This document shows positions 1 to 7,558 of a stretch of 64,000 nucleotides of DNA, piece by piece; within the stretch, counting starts at the first letter, position 1; every line of letters begins with the position of its first letter. Location: the NCBI GenBank assembly GCA_900299345.1, contig OMJM01000022.1:1-64000 (forward strand). The letters run 5' to 3'. A program made the position numbers and the translations under genes. This DNA comes from a bacterium (GTDB taxonomy: Bacteria; Fibrobacterota; Fibrobacteria; UBA11236). The notes beneath the pieces are model-generated. The model saw only the letters and a program-made list of their open reading frames with translations. It was not told the origin of the DNA and searched no databases.

Positions 1-1060
1 CATTGATATCCTTTCCCGCTGGAAGCTGGATGCGATGGGCTTCGATGTCCTGATCGGCAAACAGTGCGAGAGCCCGATCGGTCCCGGCTTCGCCCGCCGC
101 ATCGGCGTCGAACACCACATACACCGACTTGTTCCGGAATAGCGGGATCCACCCCGGTTTCAGGTTGGCTGCGCCCGGAATGCCCACGGAGGGAAATCCA
201 GCCTCGATCAAGGTCAGGCAATCCACCACGCCTTCGCACAGGTACAGCAAGCCGGGTTCACCGTCGAGAATGCGGGCGTTGTAGGGACAGGGAATGGCCC
301 CGGCCAGTGAAAGTTCCTTGGGCTTAACATCGGTTTCTAAAGCGCGGGCCTGCAGATATACCGCACGGCCTTCGCGATCGAAGTAGGGGAGAACGAGGGG
401 ATGACGATAAAAACGGAGATGGCCTTCGGCGTTGAACAGGCCACTGTCTCTCAGATCCGACGATGAAAATCCGGCGGCGAGTTCATCGCTGATGCGTCCA
501 TAATTTTCGACGACCCGTAATTTCTGTCCATCCCATGTTTTCTTGAAGATGCGCCGGCCCTTCAGCCACGTTACGGCTTTTCCGCTTCCGCGCACCGGAT
601 GGCAAAGCTCGAGAAACGCAGCAATCAGTTCGAGGCGGCGATCGGGAGGTGCCGTGGTTGTTGTGGGTTGTGGCGGACGGCCATCCGTTCGTACGGAAGA
701 GGGTGATGCCTGAAAAAGTTCCACCTGTGATTGCGAGTTCGTGTGCGGAAGATGGTGTTTCACCGGGCCGGGATGCGGAGAATATCCCGAATGTTTTTCC
801 AGAAATGCGATAGCTCCTGTGAAGTCGGTGTTGCGGACAATACGGACGAGATCGATGACGTCGCCTTTCACATCCGGGCAGACCCAGCATTTGAACGCAC
901 CTTTGTCAGGCCACAGGCTGACAGACGGGGTGCGGTCGCCGTGCGAGTGCCGTTCATTGCGCGGACAGCGGAAGCGGTTGTGGTTCACTTCCAGACCGAG
1001 ATCCCGCGCCACTTCGAGAATGGGATGACGGGCTTTCAGCGCTTCTATGTCCACGACCAT
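1..1060 (-). CDS. CHC2 zinc-finger / Toprim primase-like protein (partial, runs off left edge)
   Basis: Manual reverse-strand translation from ATG at 1060: MVVDIEALKARHPILEVARDLGLEVNHNRFRCPRNERHSHGDRTPSVSLWPDKGAFKCWVCPDVKGDVIDL (CHC2-type zinc finger), then SVYVVFDADAAGEAGTDRAL (Toprim). Not in the ORF track because it is open at the window edge. Confidence 0.8.
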   Translation of the reverse strand, partial: MVVDIEALKARHPILEVARDLGLEVNHNRFRCPRNERHSHGDRTPSVSLWPDKGAFKCWVCPDVKGDVIDLVRIVRNTDFTGAIAFLEKHSGYSPHPGPVKHHLPHTNSQSQVELFQASPSSVRTDGRPPQPTTTTAPPDRRLELIAAFLELCHPVRGSGKAVTWLKGRRIFKKTWDGQKLRVVENYGRISDELAAGFSSSDLRDSGLFNAEGHLRFYRHPLVLPYFDREGRAVYLQARALETDVKPKELSLAGAIPCPYNARILDGEPGLLYLCEGVVDCLTLIEAGFPSVGIPGAANLKPGWIPLFRNKSVYVVFDADAAGEAGTDRALALFADQDIEAHRIQLPAGKDIN

Positions 1061-1081
1061 AAGGTAAATGTCCCTGTGAGG

Positions 1082-1089
1082 TATCTTTG
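1082..1089 (+). promoter_or_regulatory. TATCTTTG box, 6 nt before murB ATG
   Basis: GAGG-TATCTTTG-CAGGCG-ATG. Confidence 0.55.
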
Positions 1090-1095
1090 CAGGCG

Positions 1096-1989
1096 ATGGC
1101 TTTGAGAATCCAGAAACATATTCCACTGGCCCCCTACGTTTCCTTTAAGGTCGGAGGTCCTGCCCGGTATTTCTGTCAGCCTGCGTCTCCTGAAGAATTC
1201 GCCGAAGCCCTGCGTTTTGCACACAATAAGGGGCTGAAATATTTCGTGTTGGGGAAAGGCACCAACCTCGTGTTTTCGGACATGGGTTACCCTGGCCTCG
1301 TGATTGAAACCGAAAATTTCAATCGTGTCCAGTGGGATGGGGCCAAGGTTACGACGGAATGCGGTGTGCTCTTGATGGATGTGGTAACGCAATCCGTGGA
1401 ACGCGGCATGGTCGGAATGCAAAACCTCGCGGGAATTCCCGGAACCATGGGTGGTGGCGTGTACATCAACGCCGGAGCATTCGATCAAGAACTCAAGGAC
1501 CTGGTCGTTTCTGTGTTGTCGCTCAAACCGGATGGTACCTTGGTGCGTCGTTCCAACTCCGAGTGCGGTTTTGTGTATCGCCGCTCGGTGTTTTGCGGGG
1601 CGGGGGAGATTGTGCTGGAAAGTTCCATGGAGTTGCAGCCCGGTGGCGATCCCGCGGCGTTACGGACCGAGATGGAAGCAACCTTGAAGCGGCGCAGCGA
1701 CAAGCAGCCGTTGGAGTATCCCAATGCCGGGAGCATGTTCAAGCGTCCGCCCGGGAATTACGCCGGAGCCTTGATTCAAGCTGCGGGGCTGAAGGGTTTT
1801 CGCATGGGCAACGCGGCCATTTCGGACAAGCACGCCAACTTCACCATCAATCTGGGCTGTGCAACCGCGCAGGAGATTTGGGATTTGACCAGCGAGGTGA
1901 TTCTCCGCGTCCGCGATCACAGCGGGATTACCCTGGAGCGCGAGCCGATTTTTGCAGGTGAATTTTTACCGTGGCCCCGGCCCCTGTAG
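1096..1989 (+). CDS. murB: UDP-N-acetylmuramate dehydrogenase
   Basis: PYVSFKVGGPARYF, GKGTNLVFSDMGYPG, NLAGIPGTMGGGVYINAGAF, YPNAGSMFKRPPGNYAGALIQAAGLKG. Start moved from the ORF track TTG (1087) to ATG 1096 because the TTG lies inside a TATCTTTG promoter-like box. Confidence 0.95.
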   Translation: MALRIQKHIPLAPYVSFKVGGPARYFCQPASPEEFAEALRFAHNKGLKYFVLGKGTNLVFSDMGYPGLVIETENFNRVQWDGAKVTTECGVLLMDVVTQSVERGMVGMQNLAGIPGTMGGGVYINAGAFDQELKDLVVSVLSLKPDGTLVRRSNSECGFVYRRSVFCGAGEIVLESSMELQPGGDPAALRTEMEATLKRRSDKQPLEYPNAGSMFKRPPGNYAGALIQAAGLKGFRMGNAAISDKHANFTINLGCATAQEIWDLTSEVILRVRDHSGITLEREPIFAGEFLPWPRPL

Positions 1990-2021
1990 GGGCGGATTTT
2001 AAATCCGCCCCTACAGGGGCC
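1979..2021. repeat. Perfect inverted repeat (21-bp arms, 1-nt centre) between convergent genes
   Basis: GGCCCCTGTAGGGGCGGATTT-T-AAATCCGCCCCTACAGGGGCC; contains stop codons of genes on both strands. Confidence 0.9.
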
Positions 2022-2283
2022 GAAATCCCTCTTCGTCCGGCGTAATGCCATCCTTGCGGCGATCCAGCTTGGTCAGTACCCAGTTTCCGTCCTTGCGCTT
2101 GCATTGCATCACAATGCCCTTGAACGGCGGTGATTCGATGACACCACCCCAGTGAAATCGCCGTCCATCCCATTCGGTTTCGGGAATATCCGCTTCGCGA
2201 AGATATTGTTCCGCCAGCACCGTCAGGTCGGCCGGCTGGAAGTGTTCGCATTTGCCGTGGTCGCGGGGATCGGGAGCTTGCAT
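2011..2283 (-). CDS. Conserved hypothetical protein (90 aa)
   Basis: Intact ORF MQAPDPRDHGKCEHFQPADLTVLAEQYLREADIPETEWDGRRFHWGG..., convergent to murB, no overlapping better candidate. Confidence 0.6.
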   Translation of the reverse strand: MQAPDPRDHGKCEHFQPADLTVLAEQYLREADIPETEWDGRRFHWGGVIESPPFKGIVMQCKRKDGNWVLTKLDRRKDGITPDEEGFRPL

Positions 2284-2311
2284 GGGGTTAAAATAGAAAT
2301 GGCCAAGTAGC

Positions 2312-2319
2312 TATCTTCA
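2312..2319 (+). promoter_or_regulatory. TATCTTCA box, 5 nt before the DinB-like ATG
   Basis: TAGC-TATCTTCA-CACTC-ATG. Confidence 0.45.
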
Positions 2320-2324
2320 CACTC

Positions 2325-2831
2325 ATGTCGGCGAGTGCGTTGCCTCATTGGACGAATTATCTGGATGCGGTCTCTGTGGATGGATTGGATGAACGCTTGT
2401 CCAAGCATCTGGATCAGGCGTCCGCCATTCTCTCCGGCATTCCAGCGGACAGGGTGGATTATGCCTATGCGCCGGGAAAATGGACGGTGCGGCAGTTGAT
2501 GGGACACATCCTGATGTCGCACCGCATTTTCATCACCCGAGCCGTGTGCATCGCGCGCGGGGAAGAAAAATCGTTTCCGGGATATGACGAGAATGCTTAT
2601 GCGGAGAATTGGCCGCATCAAAGCATTGGCGTCAAGGAGCTGGCTTCCGCCTATGCGGACGAGTCGCGTGCCACGCGAAACTGGATCCGTTGGATGACGC
2701 CGGAGGAGAGGGCTCGCGAGGGTGTGGCTAACAATCTGATCGTGCGTCCGGAATATATGATTCGGGCCTTGATCGGCCACGAACAACATCATCTGAACGT
2801 TCTGCGGGAACGCTATGGAGTGGGCTTGTGA
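2325..2831 (+). CDS. DinB-like superfamily protein
   Basis: AYAPGKWTVRQLMGHILMSHRIFITRAVCIARG ... IRALIGHEQHHLNVLRERY, with spaced His pattern of DinB-like fold; overlaps hisD start by 4 nt. Confidence 0.8.
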   Translation: MSASALPHWTNYLDAVSVDGLDERLSKHLDQASAILSGIPADRVDYAYAPGKWTVRQLMGHILMSHRIFITRAVCIARGEEKSFPGYDENAYAENWPHQSIGVKELASAYADESRATRNWIRWMTPEERAREGVANNLIVRPEYMIRALIGHEQHHLNVLRERYGVGL

Positions 2832-4099
2832 AAAACGTTTCCCTGAAATCGCTCAAACACCCGGAGATCACGGTCCTGCGCTCGCGTGAGCCGAGTCCGT
2901 CGCCGGCCATTCAAAAGACGGTGACGGATATTTTGCGCCGCGTCCGCAAGGAAGGCCACAAGGCTGTGCTGGATTATGCCAAACGGTTTGACGGTCTGAA
3001 AGGCAATCTTCAGGTTTCGAATACCGAGCTGCGACGCGAAGCGGGGAAGACGAACGCAACCGTGCGTGCGGCTATTCGCAAGGCCATCGCCAACGTGCGG
3101 AAATTTCATCTTCGGCAACGCGAGACGTCGTGGCGTCTCAAGGGTTCCCACGGTGAAACATTGGGGCAGATTATTCGTCCCTTGGATCGCGTGGGTATTT
3201 ATGTGCCTGGCGGCGCAGGAGTATATCCCTCGACCTTGATCATGAACTCCGTTCCTGCGCAAGTGGCGGGGGTTTCGGAGATTGTTGTCGTCACACCTTG
3301 TGCGCGCGGTTTGAATCCGGCGGTGGCTTGCGCTGCATTGGAACTGGGCATTTCGGAGATTTACAAGATCGGTGGCGCGCAGTCCGTGGCCATGCTGGCG
3401 TTCGGCACGGAAAAGGTTCGGGCTGTGGACAAGATTGTCGGGCCTGGAAACGTCTATGCTGCGCTGGCGAAGAAGGAAGTGTTCGGTACGGTGGATATCG
3501 ATATGATCGCCGGACCTTCCGAAGTGCTTGTGCTGTTCGACGAAAGTGCGGACCCGGATTGGGTGGCGGCGGATCTGCTGTCGCAAGCCGAGCATGGTTC
3601 GGGTTATGAGGCCGTGGTGGGCATTACCACCTCGAAACAGGCTGCCGTCTGGGTGGCGGAATGTGTGAAGGTGCAGGTTGAAAGCTCGCCGAAGCGCGCC
3701 ATCCTTGAGAAAGCCTTGAAACAATATGGCCGCATCTTCGTGGTCCCGGATTGGAAACTCGGCTGTGATGTAGCCAATGCACTGGCTCCGGAGCATCTTG
3801 AAGTGATGACGAAAAACCCACGCGCCCTGCTGCCCAAGCTGCGCAATGCCGGGGCGATTTTCCTTGGGCCGTATTCTTCCGAGCCGGTGGGGGATTATTT
3901 TGCGGGACCGAATCACGTGCTTCCGACCAATGGTTCGGCGCGGTTCTTCTCGCCGCTGGGCGTCTACGATTTCTACAAGCGCACGAGCTTGATCGAATAC
4001 AATCAAAAGGCTTTGCGCAAGGAAGGCAAATTGATCGCTGCCTTAGCGGATGCAGAGGGTTTCATCCACCACGCGGCGGCGGTCAGAAAGCGTATGTGA
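2828..4099 (+). CDS. hisD: Histidinol dehydrogenase
   Basis: RPLDRVGIYVPGGAGVYPSTLIMNSVPAQVAGV, GGAQSVAMLAFGTEKVRAVDKIVGPGNVYAALAKKEVFGTVDIDMIAGPSEVLV, AGPNHVLPTNGSARFFSPLGVYDFYK. Confidence 0.97.
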   Translation: MKNVSLKSLKHPEITVLRSREPSPSPAIQKTVTDILRRVRKEGHKAVLDYAKRFDGLKGNLQVSNTELRREAGKTNATVRAAIRKAIANVRKFHLRQRETSWRLKGSHGETLGQIIRPLDRVGIYVPGGAGVYPSTLIMNSVPAQVAGVSEIVVVTPCARGLNPAVACAALELGISEIYKIGGAQSVAMLAFGTEKVRAVDKIVGPGNVYAALAKKEVFGTVDIDMIAGPSEVLVLFDESADPDWVAADLLSQAEHGSGYEAVVGITTSKQAAVWVAECVKVQVESSPKRAILEKALKQYGRIFVVPDWKLGCDVANALAPEHLEVMTKNPRALLPKLRNAGAIFLGPYSSEPVGDYFAGPNHVLPTNGSARFFSPLGVYDFYKRTSLIEYNQKALRKEGKLIAALADAEGFIHHAAAVRKRM

Positions 4100-4108
4100 C
4101 AGCCGATT

Positions 4109-5647
4109 TTACGGTTGTCTTCTTTCCACGGCTTTCTCCAAGTAAATCCCCGCTCCGATCTTTTGTCCGACCAGAGGGACGGATTTTCCATCCAGCGAAT
4201 ACAGCCGGGTAGAACCATTGGGTGTTCCCGAGAACAGCATTGGCACCAAACGAGTCTTGGCGGGATTGGCGGCACGGAATGTATTGCGCCCCGAAATGCC
4301 GGTCACCGTGAGCAGTCCCCGGTAAACGACATGCGCCAGCGTATCGTGTCCCAGTTCGCGGGGATGCACACCGTCGGGGACCCAGGATGGTGTCACGTTA
4401 TACACGTAAGGCTGGCCCATCAGCATCGGCGCGTACAGATCGATGGTGGGAAGACCTTTTTCCGAAGCTACTTGCGTGACCGCGGGAATCGTCGAATCCA
4501 CGATGAGCGTGTCGTTGATCCCGTTGCCTGCGATGCCGTTATCGTAACCCCACGCCATGCCATTCTGCGTCGCGACGGAGGAGTTGAGACTGGAGTTGGC
4601 CATCCAGGCCGGCATGGGTTTCAGCATCACAATCTGCGGCTTGGGGGAAATCGTGTTGGACAGCGTATCGATCATCGTGCGGTAATCCGTCTTGTATCGC
4701 GCTGCATTCCATTGCGTCCGGCGCGCATCGTTGGTGCCCAGCGCGATGGTGATGAGATTGGGTTTGAAATTGAAAACGTCGCGGAACTGCGCCGTGGTCC
4801 AGTACGGCGAGCGCCCCGCCTTTTGCATGTACGCCCCGGAAAGTCCCTCGTTCTTGACGTAGTAGTTACGCCCTAGCAGCATGTTCAGGCGGATGGGATA
4901 GGCGGTCTGTGCCGCGTTAGTCAAGGTGGAACCCGCCGTGATGCTGTTGCCGATACAGGCCACGCGGGTCACTTGTGAGATGAAGGAACGATACAGAATG
5001 GCGGAGAGAGAATCGGAACCGCGCGCAGTGAAGTGCACACCGTCGGAATAATAGGTGGTGGGGCTCGAAGTCGCGATGGCGCGCATGCGCGTGTTGGCGT
5101 CGAGCATTTTCAATCCCTTGGCCGCGGCCACCTGCTGAATTTTTGGGATCACTCCATTGGTCATGATGGAGTCATTGATGCCGTAGGTGTTGGTGTAAAT
5201 CGGCGGTGGCAGCATCAGCCAAATCTGCGGAGCGGGGGAGATGTTGTTGGTCAAAGTATCCACCATGGCGGTAAGATCAGCGACGAATTCCGAGTTGTAC
5301 TGCCAGTTCTGTGACTTGGTGTCGTTGGTACCGAGTTCAATGCTGATGATGTCGGGTTTGAAGGCAAAGACTGCCGCGAAAACATTGGTGCCGGAGATTG
5401 TCCGGGTCCAGTAAGGCACATCGCCTTTTTTCAACAGGGTGGAACTGGAGACACCGAAGTTCCGGATTGTGTCCTGATATCCAATCAAGCCGGAAAGCCG
5501 GGTTGTCCCATTCACGTAGGTCAGATTGGCTTGCGGGTAACCTGCGGTCAGACTGTTGCCGAGACATGCCCATTTGATGCGCTGAGGAACTTGGGCTTGG
5601 CATGCGAGCGCTGCCATGGAGACTATCGTGAGAATCCGTGTAATCAT
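4109..5647 (-). CDS. Tandem SGNH/GDSL hydrolase (two SGNH domains) with C-terminal sorting-like beta module
   Basis: Two SGNH blocks: IKWACLGNSLTAG...SIELGTNDTK...YYSDGVHFTARG and VACIGNSITAG...TIALGTNDARR...WVPDGVHPRELGHD; C-term RLYSLDGKSVPLVGQKIGAGIYLEK. Confidence 0.85.
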   Translation of the reverse strand: MITRILTIVSMAALACQAQVPQRIKWACLGNSLTAGYPQANLTYVNGTTRLSGLIGYQDTIRNFGVSSSTLLKKGDVPYWTRTISGTNVFAAVFAFKPDIISIELGTNDTKSQNWQYNSEFVADLTAMVDTLTNNISPAPQIWLMLPPPIYTNTYGINDSIMTNGVIPKIQQVAAAKGLKMLDANTRMRAIATSSPTTYYSDGVHFTARGSDSLSAILYRSFISQVTRVACIGNSITAGSTLTNAAQTAYPIRLNMLLGRNYYVKNEGLSGAYMQKAGRSPYWTTAQFRDVFNFKPNLITIALGTNDARRTQWNAARYKTDYRTMIDTLSNTISPKPQIVMLKPMPAWMANSSLNSSVATQNGMAWGYDNGIAGNGINDTLIVDSTIPAVTQVASEKGLPTIDLYAPMLMGQPYVYNVTPSWVPDGVHPRELGHDTLAHVVYRGLLTVTGISGRNTFRAANPAKTRLVPMLFSGTPNGSTRLYSLDGKSVPLVGQKIGAGIYLEKAVERRQP

Positions 5648-5650
5648 TCT

Positions 5651-7207
5651 TTACTTCCTTGAGTTGGATGGCTGTGGCGTTGTTTTGTCGCCTGGTTTTA
5701 CGATGTAAACTCCCGCGGGAATTTGCCCGCCGTCTTGCTGTGTGGATTTGCCGTCCAGGGAATAAACCTGTCCGTCCAGCCGCAATGGCGACAACACAGG
5801 AATGAGGCTGGCTTTGCTCGAGCGAACCGGATTCAGAAGAGACTGTTTCCCAGATTCAATCGACGTTACACTCGCAAGTGAGCGGTAAAAAATATGGGCG
5901 ATGGTATCGTGCCCCGTGCGGAAGGGATGGACACCGTCTCCGCTCATGAGTGGACTGGCGGGCTGAGGCAACGCGGAATTGAATGATGGATGATTATAGA
6001 GGTCGATGACAGGCAAACCTTTGGCGAGGGCGACTTGCTGGATGGCCGGGACCACCGAATCCCGGATGATGTCGCCATTGATCCCGTTGCTAGTGTCGCT
6101 GCTGGGATTCCCGAAGCCCCAATGTCCATTCACCTTCCACGCGCCGATGGGTTTCACCAGATAAATCTGTGGCTTGGGGGAGATGTTGTTGCTGAAGGTG
6201 TCGATCAAGGCTTTGTAGTCGTTGACGTAACGTGCGGTGTTCCAGGACTTCGGCCGCGAGTCGTTGGTGCCGAGCATGATCGTGATGACGTGCGGTTTCA
6301 GGTTGAACACGTTGGTGAGCTTGCCGCCGCTTTGTGTCCAGTACGACATGATGGCCGGAGTGATTCCTCCGGGTTTCTGCAGATAACATCCAGAGCGTCC
6401 GTCGTTCTCCGTGTAAACATTCCTTCCCAGCAGCATGTTCAACTTCATGGCATAAGCCTCTCCCGCCACGGCGCCGGAGACGCCGCTGTTGATGTATTCC
6501 GTGATGCTGTTGCCCACGACCGCGATGCGTGTGACCTTGGAGAGATAAGCGCGGAAGATGTATGCGGCGATGGAATCGTATCCGGGGGTGGTGGGGTGGA
6601 CGCCATCGGAACCGAACAGGTTGGAGCGGCCGAGGAACGGTGTGTGCGTGTCGATGGTATCGACACCTTTTTCAATCGCCACCTGCCGCAACCGTGGAAT
6701 GACGCCGTAGCGGATCACGGATTCACGGATGAGATCCGACGGTTCCGGTGTGACATTTTCGTTGTTGAACGTCGGGGTGGGGTAGATGAGGAAAATTCTC
6801 GGGTGCGAGGGCATGTTGGCCAATGTGTCGATCATGTCCCGAGTATCGCGGAGAAAATTGGCGCTGTCCTTCCAGTTGATTGGCTTGGAATCGTTTGTGC
6901 CCAGGTCGATTGACACGATGTCGGGTTGAAAGGCGAACACCTGCGCAAACCGGCCGTACTTCCAGTAGGTGGAGTCGCCGCTGCGCAGCATGGTTCTCCA
7001 TCCCACGCCCGCGTTGAGCACGGTGTCCATCAACAACCGCGTTCCCAGTCGCACGGGATAAGCGTTGGTCGCACCTGTGGTGCCCTGTGTGATGCTGTTA
7101 CCCACACAGGCCCACCGGATTTTAGTTGCCACTTGGGCGTTCAATATGCCCGCAAACACGAATACGGCAGCTCCCGCAAACGTCAACGTGTGGGCAATGT
7201 TTTTCAT
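5651..7207 (-). CDS. Tandem SGNH/GDSL hydrolase (two SGNH domains), paralog of the downstream gene
   Basis: IRWACVGNSITQG...SIDLGTNDSK...LFGSDGVHPTTPGYD and IAVVGNSITEY...TIMLGTNDSRP...MSGDGVHPFRTGHD; C-term QVYSLDGKSTQQDGGQIPAGVYIVKPG; signal peptide. Confidence 0.85.
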   Translation of the reverse strand: MKNIAHTLTFAGAAVFVFAGILNAQVATKIRWACVGNSITQGTTGATNAYPVRLGTRLLMDTVLNAGVGWRTMLRSGDSTYWKYGRFAQVFAFQPDIVSIDLGTNDSKPINWKDSANFLRDTRDMIDTLANMPSHPRIFLIYPTPTFNNENVTPEPSDLIRESVIRYGVIPRLRQVAIEKGVDTIDTHTPFLGRSNLFGSDGVHPTTPGYDSIAAYIFRAYLSKVTRIAVVGNSITEYINSGVSGAVAGEAYAMKLNMLLGRNVYTENDGRSGCYLQKPGGITPAIMSYWTQSGGKLTNVFNLKPHVITIMLGTNDSRPKSWNTARYVNDYKALIDTFSNNISPKPQIYLVKPIGAWKVNGHWGFGNPSSDTSNGINGDIIRDSVVPAIQQVALAKGLPVIDLYNHPSFNSALPQPASPLMSGDGVHPFRTGHDTIAHIFYRSLASVTSIESGKQSLLNPVRSSKASLIPVLSPLRLDGQVYSLDGKSTQQDGGQIPAGVYIVKPGDKTTPQPSNSRK

Positions 7208-7354
7208 GGATTGGAAGCCTTTTGCAAAAAACAGTGATGAGGGGAAAGTTACAGGGGAAATTTATCGCCCATAGCAGTGAAACGGGGGACTTTTTTATTC
7301 AAAACAGCGCCCGAATTGCAGAATTTTCGGTCCTAAGCTAAGATTGCCTTCCCT

Positions 7355-7431
7355 CGGGACTTAGCTCAGCCTGGTAGAGCATCTGCTTTGGGAGCAGAGG
7401 GCCGCATGTTCGAATCATGTAGTCCCGACCA
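7355..7431 (+). tRNA. tRNA-Pro (anticodon TGG), CCA encoded
   Basis: CGGGACT acceptor pairs with AGTCCCG; D arm TAGCTCAGCCTGGTAGAGC; anticodon arm TCTGC-TTTGGGA-GCAGA; T loop TTCGAATC; ACCA 3' end. Confidence 0.95.
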
Positions 7432-7558
7432 TTTTCCAATTTTTAGCCGTTTTTTTAATGGCCCTCACCCTAAATTCCTTAATTTGAGTTGTTCATCTAT
7501 CGAAAAGTGGACTTCCTGAAAACTCCATCGGGGATCGCGAAGGAAAGGGTATCGCACC

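Noticed and set aside
1979-2021. Transposon terminal inverted repeat interpretation of the palindromes
   Set aside because: No transposase, target-site duplication or paired copies bounding a mobile gene at these loci; dispersed palindrome or terminator is simpler.
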